Position numbers and translations under genes: made by a program
Part shown: in pieces, positions 1 through 8,400 of the stretch
Layout: each line of letters opens with the position of its first letter
Position numbering within the stretch: the stretch's first letter is position 1
Source of the DNA: a gamma proteobacterium SCGC AAA168-P09
GTDB lineage: Bacteria; Pseudomonadota; Gammaproteobacteria; Magnimaribacterales; D2472
Direction: 5' to 3'
Assembly (NCBI GenBank): GCA_000385055.1
Contig: ARRL01000001.1
Span: forward strand, 1 to 64,000
DNA length: 64,000 nucleotides
The notes under the pieces: model-generated
The model's database searches: none
Told to the model about the DNA's origin: nothing
The model's input: the letters and a program-made list of their open reading frames with translations, nothing else

Positions 1-45
1 CTATCTTGGGAAAAAACTGATAAAGCAGCGGATATTGCTAAGTAA
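1..45 (+). CDS. metK: S-adenosylmethionine synthase, C-terminal end (partial)
   Basis: Only the last 14 codons and the stop are inside the window. The residues LSWEKTDKAADIAK resemble the usual MetK ending (FPWEKTD followed by a short tail). The position 25 bases upstream of ahcY fits, because MetK makes S-adenosylmethionine and AhcY clears the S-adenosylhomocysteine left after methyl transfer. The call rests on a short tail plus context. Confidence 0.7.
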   Translation, partial: LSWEKTDKAADIAK

Positions 46-70
46 ATAAACATAAATAAGGAAAAATAAA

Positions 71-1465
71 ATGGAAAATGACTACAAAGTTGCCGATATT
101 AATTTGGCTGAATTTGGCAGAAGAGAAATATCTCTGGCCGAAAATGAAATGCCTGCATTAATGGCTTTAAGAGATAAGTATAGAGATGAACAACCTTTAG
201 CTGGTGCAAAAATTATGGGTTGTATTCATATGACAATTCAAACGGCTGTATTAATGGAGACATTAATAGATCTTGGAGCTGAGTTGAGATGGTCATCATG
301 CAATATTTTTTCAACTCAAGATCATGCTGCTGCAGCAATGGCAGCAAAAGGAATACCTACTTTTGCATGGAAGGGCGAAACTGAAGAAGAGTTTGTATGG
401 TGTATCGAGCAAACAATTTGTAAGGACGGCAAACCCTGGGATGCTAATATGATTCTTGATGATGGTAGTGATTTAACAGCTATGGTACATGAAAAATTTC
501 CTGAGATGCTTGAAACCATTCATGGTGTTTCCGAGGAAACTACAACTGGTGTGCATAGACTTAAAGATATGCTTGAAAAAGGTGAACTTAAAATTCCAGC
601 TATTAATGTAAATGATTCAGTAACTAAAGCAAAAAATGATAATAAATATGGATGCCGACACAGTCTAAATGATGCTCTAAAGAGAGGTACGGATATGTTG
701 TTATCAGGAAAGAAAGGTCTTGTTATAGGGTATGGTGATGTAGGTAAAGGATCAGCAGCTAGCCTTGCTCAGGAAGGGATGATTGTTAGTGTTGTAGAGT
801 CAGATCCAATTTGTGCAATGCAGGCATGTATGGACGGTTTTTCTGTTGTTTCTTGTTATAAGGATGGGGTTGTCACAAGAAATCCATCAGATATCAATAT
901 GCAAGTAATGGGTGAAACTGATCTAGTAGTTACAACAACAGGAAATGTAAATGTATGTGATTCAGCAATGTTAAGTACCCTTAAAAATACCGCTGTTGTT
1001 TGCAACATAGGTCACTTTGATAATGAAATTGATACAGCTTTTATGAGAGAAGAATATTTTTGGGATGAAATCAAGCCACAAGTTCATAGAATCTTCAGAG
1101 ATACAAAGCCTGATGGTACACCAGATCTTTCAAGTAAAAATTATCTTATTCTGCTTGCAGAAGGACGCCTAGTTAATCTTGGGAACGCTACCGGTCATCC
1201 AAGTAGAATTATGGACGGTTCATTTGCCAATCAAGTTTTAGCTCAAATTCATTTATATAAGCAAGGTTTTGCAAATATTAATGATGAAGATACAAAAGCA
1301 GAGATGATAACTGTTGAAGTTCTACCTAAGAAGCTTGATGAAGAAGTTGCAGCATTAATGGTTGCTGGCTTTGGAGGTGTTGTAACACAATTAACCCAGG
1401 ACCAAGCTGATTATATTAACGTTCCACAAGAAGGACCGTTTAAAGAAGAAAGCTACAAATATTAG
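71..1465 (+). CDS. ahcY: S-adenosylhomocysteine hydrolase
   Basis: Cytosolic NAD-dependent enzyme that splits S-adenosylhomocysteine into adenosine and homocysteine, closing the activated methyl cycle. At 464 residues it is full length for the family. The N-terminal substrate region has [13 protein letters not shown] and the DDGSDLT stretch. The NAD-binding Rossmann motif GYGDVGKG lies near residue 224, and the C-terminus ends in the family-type KEESYKY tail that contacts NAD of the neighbouring subunit. It follows metK by 25 bases with AAGGAAAAATAAA before the ATG, so the two are probably one operon. Confidence 0.97.
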   Translation: MENDYKVADINLAEFGRREISLAENEMPALMALRDKYRDEQPLAGAKIMGCIHMTIQTAVLMETLIDLGAELRWSSCNIFSTQDHAAAAMAAKGIPTFAWKGETEEEFVWCIEQTICKDGKPWDANMILDDGSDLTAMVHEKFPEMLETIHGVSEETTTGVHRLKDMLEKGELKIPAINVNDSVTKAKNDNKYGCRHSLNDALKRGTDMLLSGKKGLVIGYGDVGKGSAASLAQEGMIVSVVESDPICAMQACMDGFSVVSCYKDGVVTRNPSDINMQVMGETDLVVTTTGNVNVCDSAMLSTLKNTAVVCNIGHFDNEIDTAFMREEYFWDEIKPQVHRIFRDTKPDGTPDLSSKNYLILLAEGRLVNLGNATGHPSRIMDGSFANQVLAQIHLYKQGFANINDEDTKAEMITVEVLPKKLDEEVAALMVAGFGGVVTQLTQDQADYINVPQEGPFKEESYKY

Positions 1466-1479
1466 CCTCAATCTGTGCA

Positions 1480-1503
1480 ATTATGGGCATAATTGCCCAT
1501 AAT
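1480..1503. terminator. Inverted repeat after ahcY, possible terminator
   Basis: Perfect 10-bp arms ATTATGGGCA and TGCCCATAAT flank a TAAT loop, 14 bases after the ahcY stop and 7 bases before lptM. No T-run follows, so it is either a weak terminator or mRNA-stabilising hairpin, or a protein-binding palindrome for the lptM-lysA-dapF operon. Confidence 0.4.
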
Positions 1504-1510
1504 ACGCACT

Positions 1511-1618
1511 ATGAATTTAATTAAAATTTTTCTTGGCATATTCTTGCTTGCATCTCTTCTTGGATGCGGAGTAAAAGGTCCTTTGATAAATTTTAATAAT
1601 ACTACGTACATACAATGA
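1511..1618 (+). CDS. lptM: Small lipoprotein LptM (YifL family)
   Basis: A 35-residue ORF with a hydrophobic signal segment, a lipobox LLGC (Cys19) and the family signature GCGVKGPL directly after it. E. coli LptM has LTGCGLKGPLY in the same place. In E. coli the gene lies just upstream of dapF, and the protein binds the LptDE translocon and helps its oxidative maturation. Here it precedes lysA-dapF, and its TGA overlaps the lysA ATG (ATGA). The mature part is only about 16 residues, much shorter than in E. coli. It is expected to be anchored in the outer membrane. Confidence 0.85.
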   Translation: MNLIKIFLGIFLLASLLGCGVKGPLINFNNTTYIQ

Positions 1619-2850
1619 GTTCTTTTAAATATAATTCTAGCGAGCTATTTTGTGAAAATGTAAATCTTAAGGAAATAGCAAAAGATTTTGGAACTCCTTC
1701 ATACGTTTATTCAAAAAAAGCTATAGAAGAAAATGCAAAAGCATATGTGAATTCTTTTGATAATCCTAAAAATTTAGCTTGCTTTGCTGTTAAATCTCTA
1801 AGCAATATATCTATTCTCAAAATAATTAAAGATTTAGGTTGTGGCTTTGATATTGTTTCGGGCGGAGAGCTTCATAGAGTATTATCTATTGGAGCTGACC
1901 CTAAAAAAATTATTTTTTCTGGAGTTGGTAAGACAGAGAAGGAAATAGAACAAGGCATTCAAACTAATATTTTATCTTTTAATGTTGAGTCAGCCTCTGA
2001 GCTTTACACTATTGAAAGAAAAGCTAAAGACTTAAATTCATCTGCTCCAATTTCTATAAGAATCAACCCAGATATTGATTCTGGGGGGCATGACTATATT
2101 ACTACAGGGAGAAAAGGGGATAAGTTTGGAATTTCTTCAATTCAAGACATTTTTGAGTTATGTAGGTATTCATCTACCTCTCAAAATTTAAATTTAGTGG
2201 GTCTTGCATGTCATATTGGGTCACAAATTCTAGACCTAGATGGATATATAAAATCTGCAGATAAAATTTTTGAGCTATCTGATCAGCTTTCAAAGGAAGG
2301 TATTGAATTAGATTTTCTTGATCTAGGCGGCGGTCTTGGCGTTACCTATGAGGATGAGGTTCCACCCGTACCCAAGGAGCTTATTTCATCTTTAGAAAAA
2401 AAATTTAGTGGAAGAAAAGAAAGATTAATCTTAGAGCCAGGCAGGAGTATTTCAGCAAATACTGGAGTTCTTTTAACAAAAGTTGAATACATCAAGGATA
2501 ACTTTTTAATTGTTGATGCTGCGATGAATGACCTTTTGAGGCCGGCTCTATACAAAGCTACTCATGGTGTCTGTAATCTTGATGAAAAGAAAGAAAGCAC
2601 TAAAAATTGGAATATTGTAGGTCCTGTATGCGAATCTTCAGATTTTTTAGCAAAAAACGTTTCTATTGAGGCTGTTGAGGGAGATTACATTGCTATTAAC
2701 AATGCTGGAGCTTACGGCTTTGTAATGGCATCAAACTATAATTCTAGGCCCAGGGCCTGCGAAGTATTAATAAATGATGATAAGTCGTCGCTTATTAGAA
2801 AGAGAGAAACTTTTGATGATTTGCTTGAGCTAGAAAGAATCAATGACTAG
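1615..2850 (+). CDS. lysA: Diaminopimelate decarboxylase
   Basis: PLP enzyme that decarboxylates meso-diaminopimelate to L-lysine, the last step of lysine synthesis. The 411 residues have the alanine-racemase-like barrel with PLP lysine K60 in the FAVKS motif. They also have HIGSQI near residue 200, the glycine-rich DLGGGLG phosphate loop, EPGRS and the C-terminal NAGAYGF motif. Start and stop overlap the neighbours (lptM by 4 bases, dapF by 8), showing translational coupling in a lysine/peptidoglycan-precursor operon. Confidence 0.97.
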   Translation: MSSFKYNSSELFCENVNLKEIAKDFGTPSYVYSKKAIEENAKAYVNSFDNPKNLACFAVKSLSNISILKIIKDLGCGFDIVSGGELHRVLSIGADPKKIIFSGVGKTEKEIEQGIQTNILSFNVESASELYTIERKAKDLNSSAPISIRINPDIDSGGHDYITTGRKGDKFGISSIQDIFELCRYSSTSQNLNLVGLACHIGSQILDLDGYIKSADKIFELSDQLSKEGIELDFLDLGGGLGVTYEDEVPPVPKELISSLEKKFSGRKERLILEPGRSISANTGVLLTKVEYIKDNFLIVDAAMNDLLRPALYKATHGVCNLDEKKESTKNWNIVGPVCESSDFLAKNVSIEAVEGDYIAINNAGAYGFVMASNYNSRPRACEVLINDDKSSLIRKRETFDDLLELERIND

Positions 2851-3616
2851 TTTTGATAAAATGCATGGTAATGGGAATGACTTTGTTGTTGTAAATTCTA
2901 TTGAAAAAGATTTAGTTCTAAGAAAATCTCTTATTAAAAAACTCTCAGACAGAAACCGCGGAATTGGCTTTGATCAATTAATTTTAATCAGTGTCCCCAT
3001 AAAAGATAATCATGATTTCTCAGTAAAATTCTTTAATGCTGATGGGTGCGAGGCAAGCATGTGTCTTAATGGAATTAGGTCAGCCGCTTCGTATATTTGG
3101 AGGCACGATTTTGCTCCTAAAAAATCTATAATAATAAAGACTAAAAATAGATTAGTTATATGTAAGCCAGTTGGAAATAAAATAAGAGTTAATATTAAAA
3201 TTTCTGATGTTTATAAAAATGATAGTCTTTACAGGAAAATATCAGGTGATATATCTCATAAGTTTGATTTTGTTGATTCTGGAAATATGCATTTATGCAT
3301 AAAACAAAGCTCAATTAAGAACGTAGATATAAATGCACTTTATAAAAAGTTAACCAGATATATAAAGCCTCTTCAATGCAATCTATCTATCTATAAGGTT
3401 TCAAAAGACAATATAGATATCAGGACTTATGAAAATGGGGTTGGTGAAACTCTTTCATGCGGCTCTGCTTCTCTGGCAGTAGCATCACTGTGTATTAAAG
3501 ATAAATGTAGAGTTAAATCTTCAGGAGGTGTCTTAGATTTTAAAAAGAAAAACAATGATACTATGGAGATGATTGGACCTGCTGAATTTGTATTTTCTGG
3601 GAGTTTTGATGACTAG
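2843..3616 (+). CDS. dapF: Diaminopimelate epimerase
   Basis: Interconverts LL- and meso-diaminopimelate without cofactor, supplying both lysine and peptidoglycan. The two catalytic cysteines are visible as Cys74 (DGCEASMCLNG) and Cys206 (GETLSCGSAS), each in its half of the pseudo-dimeric fold. N-terminal FDKMHGNGNDF is the family start. The first-half motif reads MCLNGIRS rather than the common MCGNGAR, a mild variant. At 257 residues it is slightly short of the usual ~275. It overlaps lysA upstream and the DUF484 gene downstream. Confidence 0.96.
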   Translation: MTSFDKMHGNGNDFVVVNSIEKDLVLRKSLIKKLSDRNRGIGFDQLILISVPIKDNHDFSVKFFNADGCEASMCLNGIRSAASYIWRHDFAPKKSIIIKTKNRLVICKPVGNKIRVNIKISDVYKNDSLYRKISGDISHKFDFVDSGNMHLCIKQSSIKNVDINALYKKLTRYIKPLQCNLSIYKVSKDNIDIRTYENGVGETLSCGSASLAVASLCIKDKCRVKSSGGVLDFKKKNNDTMEMIGPAEFVFSGSFDD

Positions 3617-4247
3617 TAAATTAGATCCAAAGGAAGTTGAACTTTTTTTGCTTGATAACTTAGATTTCTTTGAATCAAGAGAATCTCTTATCGGTGAAAT
3701 GAAATTTAAACACTCAAGCAGCTCCGCATCCTCATTGTTAGAAAGGCAAATAAACAAACTTAGAGATGAACAAAGTAATTTAATAGATCTTTTATCATCA
3801 TTTGTTAATACGGCTCAATTAAATGAAGACTTGTTCAAAAAATCTAAAGAGCTTACCTTATCAATTCTTGGAGCTTCAAGCAGAAATCAAATAAAAGATA
3901 TAGTTCAAAAAAGTTTTACTGAAAACTTTGGAGTAAATAATTGCAAATTAGACTTTTATTCCAACTCAGATATTGATGAGATTGAAGATAAAACTGGTAT
4001 GTCTTTTCACAAAGGATCTGTTCATTGTGGTTCTTTCTCTAAAGAAAAGATGGAATTTTTATTTAAAGATAAAAATGTTGAATCGGTAGCTTTGGCTGTT
4101 TTAATTAATAGTAAAGAAATTGGGATACTGATGTTAGGTAGCTATGAAAGAACAAGGTACCTTGGTGATGAAGATACAACTTTTATAGAATATATTAGAG
4201 ATATCTTAGAAAAAAAATTAGAATCAATCGATAGCTTAAATGCCTAG
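3609..4247 (+). CDS. DUF484 family protein (YigA-like, GAF fold)
   Basis: Product of 212 residues beginning MTSKLDPKEVELFLLDN, the family N-terminus in which short helices precede a coiled coil. Residues ~35-60 (RQINKLRDEQSNLIDLL) form the coiled coil, and the rest resembles a GAF-like domain. An upstream in-frame ATG at 3573 would bury more of the start in dapF; the ATG at 3609 gives the standard dapF overlap (8 bases) and the family N-terminus. The order dapF-DUF484-xerC-HAD is conserved in gammaproteobacteria. The biochemical role is not known. Confidence 0.88.
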   Translation: MTSKLDPKEVELFLLDNLDFFESRESLIGEMKFKHSSSSASSLLERQINKLRDEQSNLIDLLSSFVNTAQLNEDLFKKSKELTLSILGASSRNQIKDIVQKSFTENFGVNNCKLDFYSNSDIDEIEDKTGMSFHKGSVHCGSFSKEKMEFLFKDKNVESVALAVLINSKEIGILMLGSYERTRYLGDEDTTFIEYIRDILEKKLESIDSLNA

Positions 4248-5136
4248 TGAGCACTTCATAGATAAAGATATAAATCTTTACCTAAGTTATATATCCGAAG
4301 TTAAAAATCTCTCTCAAAATACAACTAGCTCTTATAAAAGAGATCTTCATAAATTATCTATATTCTTATATTCGATAAATATTAAGGATTATGACGAAAT
4401 CGATGATGGAGTTTGTGCTAGCTGGCTTGGTAAACTCTACTCTCTAGAAAACAATCCAAAAACGATACAAAGACATCTGTCTTCTGCAAAAGGATTCTTT
4501 AGGTTTTTAAAGAAAAATTCAATAATAGATTCTTCTCCTTTTGAATTGGTAAAAGCTCCAAAATCCCCAAGCTACCTTCCAGAAGTATTATCGCCGGAAG
4601 ATGTAAGCCAATTATTAAATTTTAAACCTTCAGATGTATTAGAAATTAGGGATTTAGCTATTGTTGAATTAATGTATTCATCTGGATTGAGGGTGTCTGA
4701 AACTGCGAATATTAATATAGATGATTTTGAAGAAGAAATGTCTTTTCTTAGAGTTCTTGGGAAAGGCGCAAAAACAAGAATTGTACCCATTGGAAGATAT
4801 GCAAAAAATGCTATTTATAATTGGATTGATGAAAGGACTAAATATTCTGAGGATACAAATGCGCTTTTTATAAATTTAAAAGGTGGCAGGCTGAGTGTTC
4901 GAAGTATTCAATTGAGACTAAAAAGACTAGCTATTAAACAAGGTCTTCCACCTGTTCATCCCCATATGTTAAGACATAGCTTTGCAACTCACATGCTTGA
5001 ATCAAGTGGTGATCTAAGAACCATTCAAGAGTTGCTGGGTCATAGTTCATTATCCACAACTCAAATTTATACAAAGTTAGATTACCAGCATTTAGTAAAA
5101 ATTTATGATCAAGCTCATCCTAGGGCTAAAAAATGA
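4240..5136 (+). CDS. xerC: Tyrosine recombinase XerC
   Basis: Site-specific recombinase that works with XerD at dif to resolve chromosome dimers. The 298 residues are full length. An N-terminal SAM-like DNA-binding domain is followed by the catalytic domain with Arg in SGLRVSE, Lys in LGKGAKTRIVP, HxxR in HMLRHSFATHML, the second His in LGHSSLSTTQ and the nucleophile Tyr in QIYTKLD. Its place after dapF-DUF484 matches E. coli xerC and favours XerC over XerD. It overlaps both neighbours by 4-8 bases. Confidence 0.95.
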   Translation: MPSEHFIDKDINLYLSYISEVKNLSQNTTSSYKRDLHKLSIFLYSINIKDYDEIDDGVCASWLGKLYSLENNPKTIQRHLSSAKGFFRFLKKNSIIDSSPFELVKAPKSPSYLPEVLSPEDVSQLLNFKPSDVLEIRDLAIVELMYSSGLRVSETANINIDDFEEEMSFLRVLGKGAKTRIVPIGRYAKNAIYNWIDERTKYSEDTNALFINLKGGRLSVRSIQLRLKRLAIKQGLPPVHPHMLRHSFATHMLESSGDLRTIQELLGHSSLSTTQIYTKLDYQHLVKIYDQAHPRAKK

Positions 5137-5834
5137 CAAGAATTAAGCTCATAACCTTCGACCTTGATGATACTCTCTGGGATAACGGACCCACTATTAC
5201 AAATGCAGAAATATTGACTAGGAAGTGGATTGAAAAAAAAGTAGGAAGAATTGAATGGGGCAATTTTGATGATTTTATTAACCTAAGAGAAGATTTGATT
5301 AGAAAGGATCCTAGTATTGCTTGGGATATAAGCAAATTAAGGAAAGAGATTTTTAAAAAGAAAATTAATCATCTTGTTACATCTTCTGAGGCTGAGGTTA
5401 TAGCAAATAATGCTTTTGATATGTTTATAAACAAAAGGCATGAAGTTGAACTATATGATGGCGTGGCCAATGCCTTGAAATCTCTTTCTATGGATTACTC
5501 TTTAGGTGTTTTAACAAATGGTAATGCGGATATTTATAGATTTGAGATAGGAAAATATTTTGATTTTGCTATAAGCTCCATTGAGGCAAAAGATAGCAAA
5601 CCAAATAGACCGCATTTTGATAAAGCTTTGCAAAAGATAGACGGAATAAGTTTTGCTGAAATGCTTCATATCGGTGATCATCAAATTAATGATATTTTTG
5701 CTGCGAATCAACTGGGTATAAAAACTTTATGGTTTAATAATAAAAATACTAAATGGGTTCAAGCTTTTGAAAAACCAAAAGATTTCTCAGATTGGAATAG
5801 ACTACCAGAAATAATTAAAGAGCTATATGAGTAA
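5133..5834 (+). CDS. yigB: HAD-superfamily phosphatase, YigB-like
   Basis: Residues 8-16 (TFDLDDTLW) are HAD motif I with the nucleophile Asp. VLTNGN near residue 128 is motif II, the conserved Lys follows (KPNRPHF), and GDHQINDI is motif IV. E. coli YigB, an FMN phosphatase, sits in the same slot after xerC. Substrate here is inferred from synteny. It overlaps xerC by 4 bases (ATGA). Confidence 0.85.
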   Translation: MTRIKLITFDLDDTLWDNGPTITNAEILTRKWIEKKVGRIEWGNFDDFINLREDLIRKDPSIAWDISKLRKEIFKKKINHLVTSSEAEVIANNAFDMFINKRHEVELYDGVANALKSLSMDYSLGVLTNGNADIYRFEIGKYFDFAISSIEAKDSKPNRPHFDKALQKIDGISFAEMLHIGDHQINDIFAANQLGIKTLWFNNKNTKWVQAFEKPKDFSDWNRLPEIIKELYE

Positions 5835-6060
5835 CGATGAATTAACAAAAGCTATCTTAAATGTCTTTAAAAAAGAATTAGGGATTATGGGTGATGTTTT
5901 ACCAACTGAACTATTAGCCTCCATAAAAAAAAATATTACGCCTGAGCTAGAGAAGCTCATAGAAAAAAATGGCTATGTATCAAAGTCAAAATATGAGTCT
6001 TTAGAAAAATTGGTTGAACAACTTGAAAAAAGAATTATTGATTTAGAGAAAACTTTATAA
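5827..6060 (+). CDS. ubiK: UbiK-like (BMFP/YqiC family) ubiquinone biosynthesis accessory factor
   Basis: Small 77-residue protein whose second half is a predicted coiled coil (roughly residues 50-77, ESLEKLVEQLEKRIIDLEKTL with regular heptads). The layout matches YqiC/UbiK: an N-terminal amphipathic helix, the motif xxVSxxxY/F, then a trimeric coiled coil ending in LExRIxxLE. UbiK assists the aerobic Ubi hydroxylase complex and is membrane-associated. It overlaps the phosphatase gene by 8 bases and meets the cytochrome gene tail to tail with a 6-base overlap. Call by architecture, not strong identity. Confidence 0.65.
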   Translation: MSNDELTKAILNVFKKELGIMGDVLPTELLASIKKNITPELEKLIEKNGYVSKSKYESLEKLVEQLEKRIIDLEKTL

Positions 6061-6453
6061 ACTAACGATATATTTTGATAGTTCTTTGATGTCACTGTCA
6101 GATAAAGCAGCGGCCTGTGCATACATTAATGCGCTTTGAGGGCCTCTTTCTATCTTATTCTTATATTCATTAAGTGAAGTAGCGATATAATCACTTTTGG
6201 AGCCTTTAAATGATGGTCCAATTCCGCCCTCACCTTTTGCGCCATGACATGCAATACATCCTGCATAAAGCTTGCTTCCTTTGGATTCTTTAACATCAGA
6301 GAGAGTCACGGCCACTGCACCACAATCTTGTCCTTCAATACAAATATTCACATCAAGATGAATCCTATCAATTACTGATTCATCATATTTCTTTCCATTA
6401 AATAAAAATATTGCGCATAAAGGTAAAACATATAAATAATATTTATTTTTCAT
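6055..6453 (-). CDS. Small periplasmic monoheme cytochrome c
   Basis: Product of 132 residues with a basic N-terminus and hydrophobic segment (residues 6-20), consistent with a signal sequence or anchor. One heme site CIACH (Cys66, Cys69, His70) is followed by KGEGGIGPSF and a distal Met candidate in SALMYAQ. The reading frame opens 13 codons earlier, inside dsbA, but the ATG at 6453 gives a proper export signal. Two extra cysteines before the heme site (NICIEGQDC) could form a disulfide, apt beside dsbA. The electron partner is not evident; the aa3 oxidase in this window is a candidate. Confidence 0.8.
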   Translation of the reverse strand: MKNKYYLYVLPLCAIFLFNGKKYDESVIDRIHLDVNICIEGQDCGAVAVTLSDVKESKGSKLYAGCIACHGAKGEGGIGPSFKGSKSDYIATSLNEYKNKIERGPQSALMYAQAAALSDSDIKELSKYIVSL

Positions 6454-6460
6454 TTCTTTC

Positions 6461-7084
6461 CTATGAATTTGGTCTTTGCAGTTCAACCACATAATCTACA
6501 ACTTTTAGCATGTCAGTAAAATTTCCTTTTGATTCAATTATATAAGTTCCATCAACAATCATCATTGGTACAGCAGTTACCTTAACTTGCTTAGCATATT
6601 TAATGCCCCTATTAACCTTTTGTTTTACTGAGAATGAATTTAAATATTGCGATGTGACCTCGGGTGCAACCCCAAACTTGGCTAAAAATTTCTCAATTGC
6701 CTTTGGGCTTTGTAAAAAATTACCCTCTTTGTGTATTGTTACAAAAACAGCTGAGTGAGTTGATGGATCTAATTTTAAAGCTTCTATAGTGAAGTAAAGT
6801 GCAGCATGTAACTGATGGATACCACCCCATGTAATGGGCATTTTAATTAATTTTGTATCTTGGCCTAAATTTGCTTTCCAATTATTTATTGCTGGCTCAA
6901 AAGAATAACAGTGTGCACACCCATACCAAAAAGATTCTGTAACTTCGACTATTCCATCTTTTTTTACAGGCATAGGATTGTCTACTAATCTGTAGTCTTT
7001 TCCCAGCTTATATTCAGCGCTAACTGAGATTGCAAATAATGCTAACAGCGAAAGTTTGGTTATATTTAATATGATGTTTTTCAT
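6461..7084 (-). CDS. dsbA: Thiol:disulfide interchange protein DsbA
   Basis: Periplasmic oxidase that introduces disulfides. An N-terminal signal peptide ends near VSA (residue 23). The redox site is CAHC (Cys56, Cys59) in FWYGCAHCYSFEP, and the cis-proline loop is TAVPMM. The common DsbA site is CPHC, so Ala replaces Pro here. Length (207) and the helical insert are normal for the family. It lies between two cytochrome c genes and overlaps the cytochrome c4 gene by 4 bases. DsbB, its recycling partner, is encoded at 11694. Confidence 0.93.
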   Translation of the reverse strand: MKNIILNITKLSLLALFAISVSAEYKLGKDYRLVDNPMPVKKDGIVEVTESFWYGCAHCYSFEPAINNWKANLGQDTKLIKMPITWGGIHQLHAALYFTIEALKLDPSTHSAVFVTIHKEGNFLQSPKAIEKFLAKFGVAPEVTSQYLNSFSVKQKVNRGIKYAKQVKVTAVPMMIVDGTYIIESKGNFTDMLKVVDYVVELQRPNS

Positions 7085-7746
7085 TTGTAAATTCCATGCA
7101 TGTAGTTAGCTAAAGCATCTATTTCATTATCTGATAAATTTTCAGCGATTGATTGCATAACTAAAGCACTCTCACTCTCATTTCTTTCTTTTGATCTATA
7201 TGCTTTTAGAGTCGAAGTTAAATAGCCTATTTGCTGTCCGGCTAATGAAGGGTAACCAGCCAAAGCATTACCATCACCATAAACTGAGTGACAAGAAGAG
7301 CATGCTGGGATTTCTTTTTTCATATTTCCAAATCTATACAACATCTTACCTAAGTTCAATAAATCTTCATCATTTTTTGCTTGTCCGATAGATGCCTTAT
7401 TTGAAGCATAAAAAGCTGCTATATCAAGTAAATCATTATCAGATAATGATTTAAGATATGGTGTAACAGCCATCATAAGAGCATTGTTTCTTTCTTCGTA
7501 TTTAAAATGTTTAAGCTGATCATATAAATATTTTTCATTCTGTCCAGCAAGCTTTGGCCAATCAGTGTTCATGCTGTTACCATCAGAGCCATGACATGCT
7601 GCACAAGATGCAACAAGCGATGAACCTTTTGATGAATCTCCAGACTTAAATGTCTCAGGCATATCCTCAGGGCCGGATAACTTTTCAGCTGCGTAAGTAT
7701 CAAATGCAATGCTGAAGGAAGCAATAAATATCAAAAGTGATTTCAT
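7081..7746 (-). CDS. Diheme cytochrome c4
   Basis: Product of 221 residues with a signal peptide (cleavage near TYAA) and two class I heme domains: CAACH (Cys48, Cys51, His52) and CSSCH near residue 150. Each has a distal Met motif (ALMMAVTPYLKSLSD and ALVMQSIAENLSD). This tandem layout is cytochrome c4, a periplasmic donor to terminal oxidases. It is first in a minus-strand run c4-dsbA-cytochrome c, divergent from engB. Confidence 0.92.
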   Translation of the reverse strand: MKSLLIFIASFSIAFDTYAAEKLSGPEDMPETFKSGDSSKGSSLVASCAACHGSDGNSMNTDWPKLAGQNEKYLYDQLKHFKYEERNNALMMAVTPYLKSLSDNDLLDIAAFYASNKASIGQAKNDEDLLNLGKMLYRFGNMKKEIPACSSCHSVYGDGNALAGYPSLAGQQIGYLTSTLKAYRSKERNESESALVMQSIAENLSDNEIDALANYMHGIYK

Positions 7747-7815
7747 ATAACTAAAATTAAGTGTGTCTTTGTGATGTGTATTATAAACATAGGTTGGTAT
7801 GATATAAACGTTTAA

Positions 7816-8400
7816 ATGAAAAACCTTTTTAAAGAATCTGAGTTTATGCTTGGAGTAACTAAATTTAAAAACCTTCCGGATGATGTGGGTAATGAGATTC
7901 TTTTGGCTGGAAGATCTAACGCTGGTAAATCCAGCGCGCTCAATGCCTTAACGGGCAACCCAAAATTGGCGAGAATAAGCAAAACTCCCGGAAGAACCAC
8001 TGAAATTAATTTTTTTAAAGTTAATGATTCTTTAAAACTTGTTGATCTTCCAGGATATGGGTTTGCTAAATCAAGTTTTCATAAGAGACAAGATTGGGCC
8101 CCACTTTTAGAAGAATACTTCTTAAAAAGAGAATCGCTTAAAGCAGTTGTTATATTCATGGATATTAGGCATCCGCTTAAGGATAGCGATAGGGACATGA
8201 TTAATCTATGCAATACCTCGAATGCTCCATTCATACCAGTGCTAACCAAAAGCGACAAAATGTCTAATAATCAAAGAAATAAATCGATTGCAGAAGTAAA
8301 TCGTCAAATGGAAGGAGTTGAAGCAATAGCGGTCTCATCTAAAGATATTTTAGGTTTTGACAAACTATCAAAGGCGATACTAGAATTTGTTAGTGCTTGA
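7816..8400 (+). CDS. engB: Ribosome biogenesis GTPase EngB (YsxC/YihA)
   Basis: Essential small GTPase for 50S assembly, 194 residues. The P-loop is GRSNAGKSSALNAL, switch II is DLPGYGFAK, the NKxD element appears as TKSDKM, and the G5-like element is VSSKD near residue 174. In Pseudomonas and E. coli engB is next to polA and cytochrome c4/dsbA, exactly as here. It is divergent from cytochrome c4 with a 69-base gap that should hold both promoters. Confidence 0.96.
   Translation: MKNLFKESEFMLGVTKFKNLPDDVGNEILLAGRSNAGKSSALNALTGNPKLARISKTPGRTTEINFFKVNDSLKLVDLPGYGFAKSSFHKRQDWAPLLEEYFLKRESLKAVVIFMDIRHPLKDSDRDMINLCNTSNAPFIPVLTKSDKMSNNQRNKSIAEVNRQMEGVEAIAVSSKDILGFDKLSKAILEFVSA

Noticed and set aside
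46-70. SAH or SAM riboswitch upstream of ahcY
   Set aside because: Only 25 bases separate metK and ahcY and they hold just a ribosome binding site.
1480-1503. Palindrome after ahcY as a third copy of the TetR operator
   Set aside because: It shares GGGCA/TGCCC but not the TTGGGTA arms, and it lies far from the regulator in a different context.
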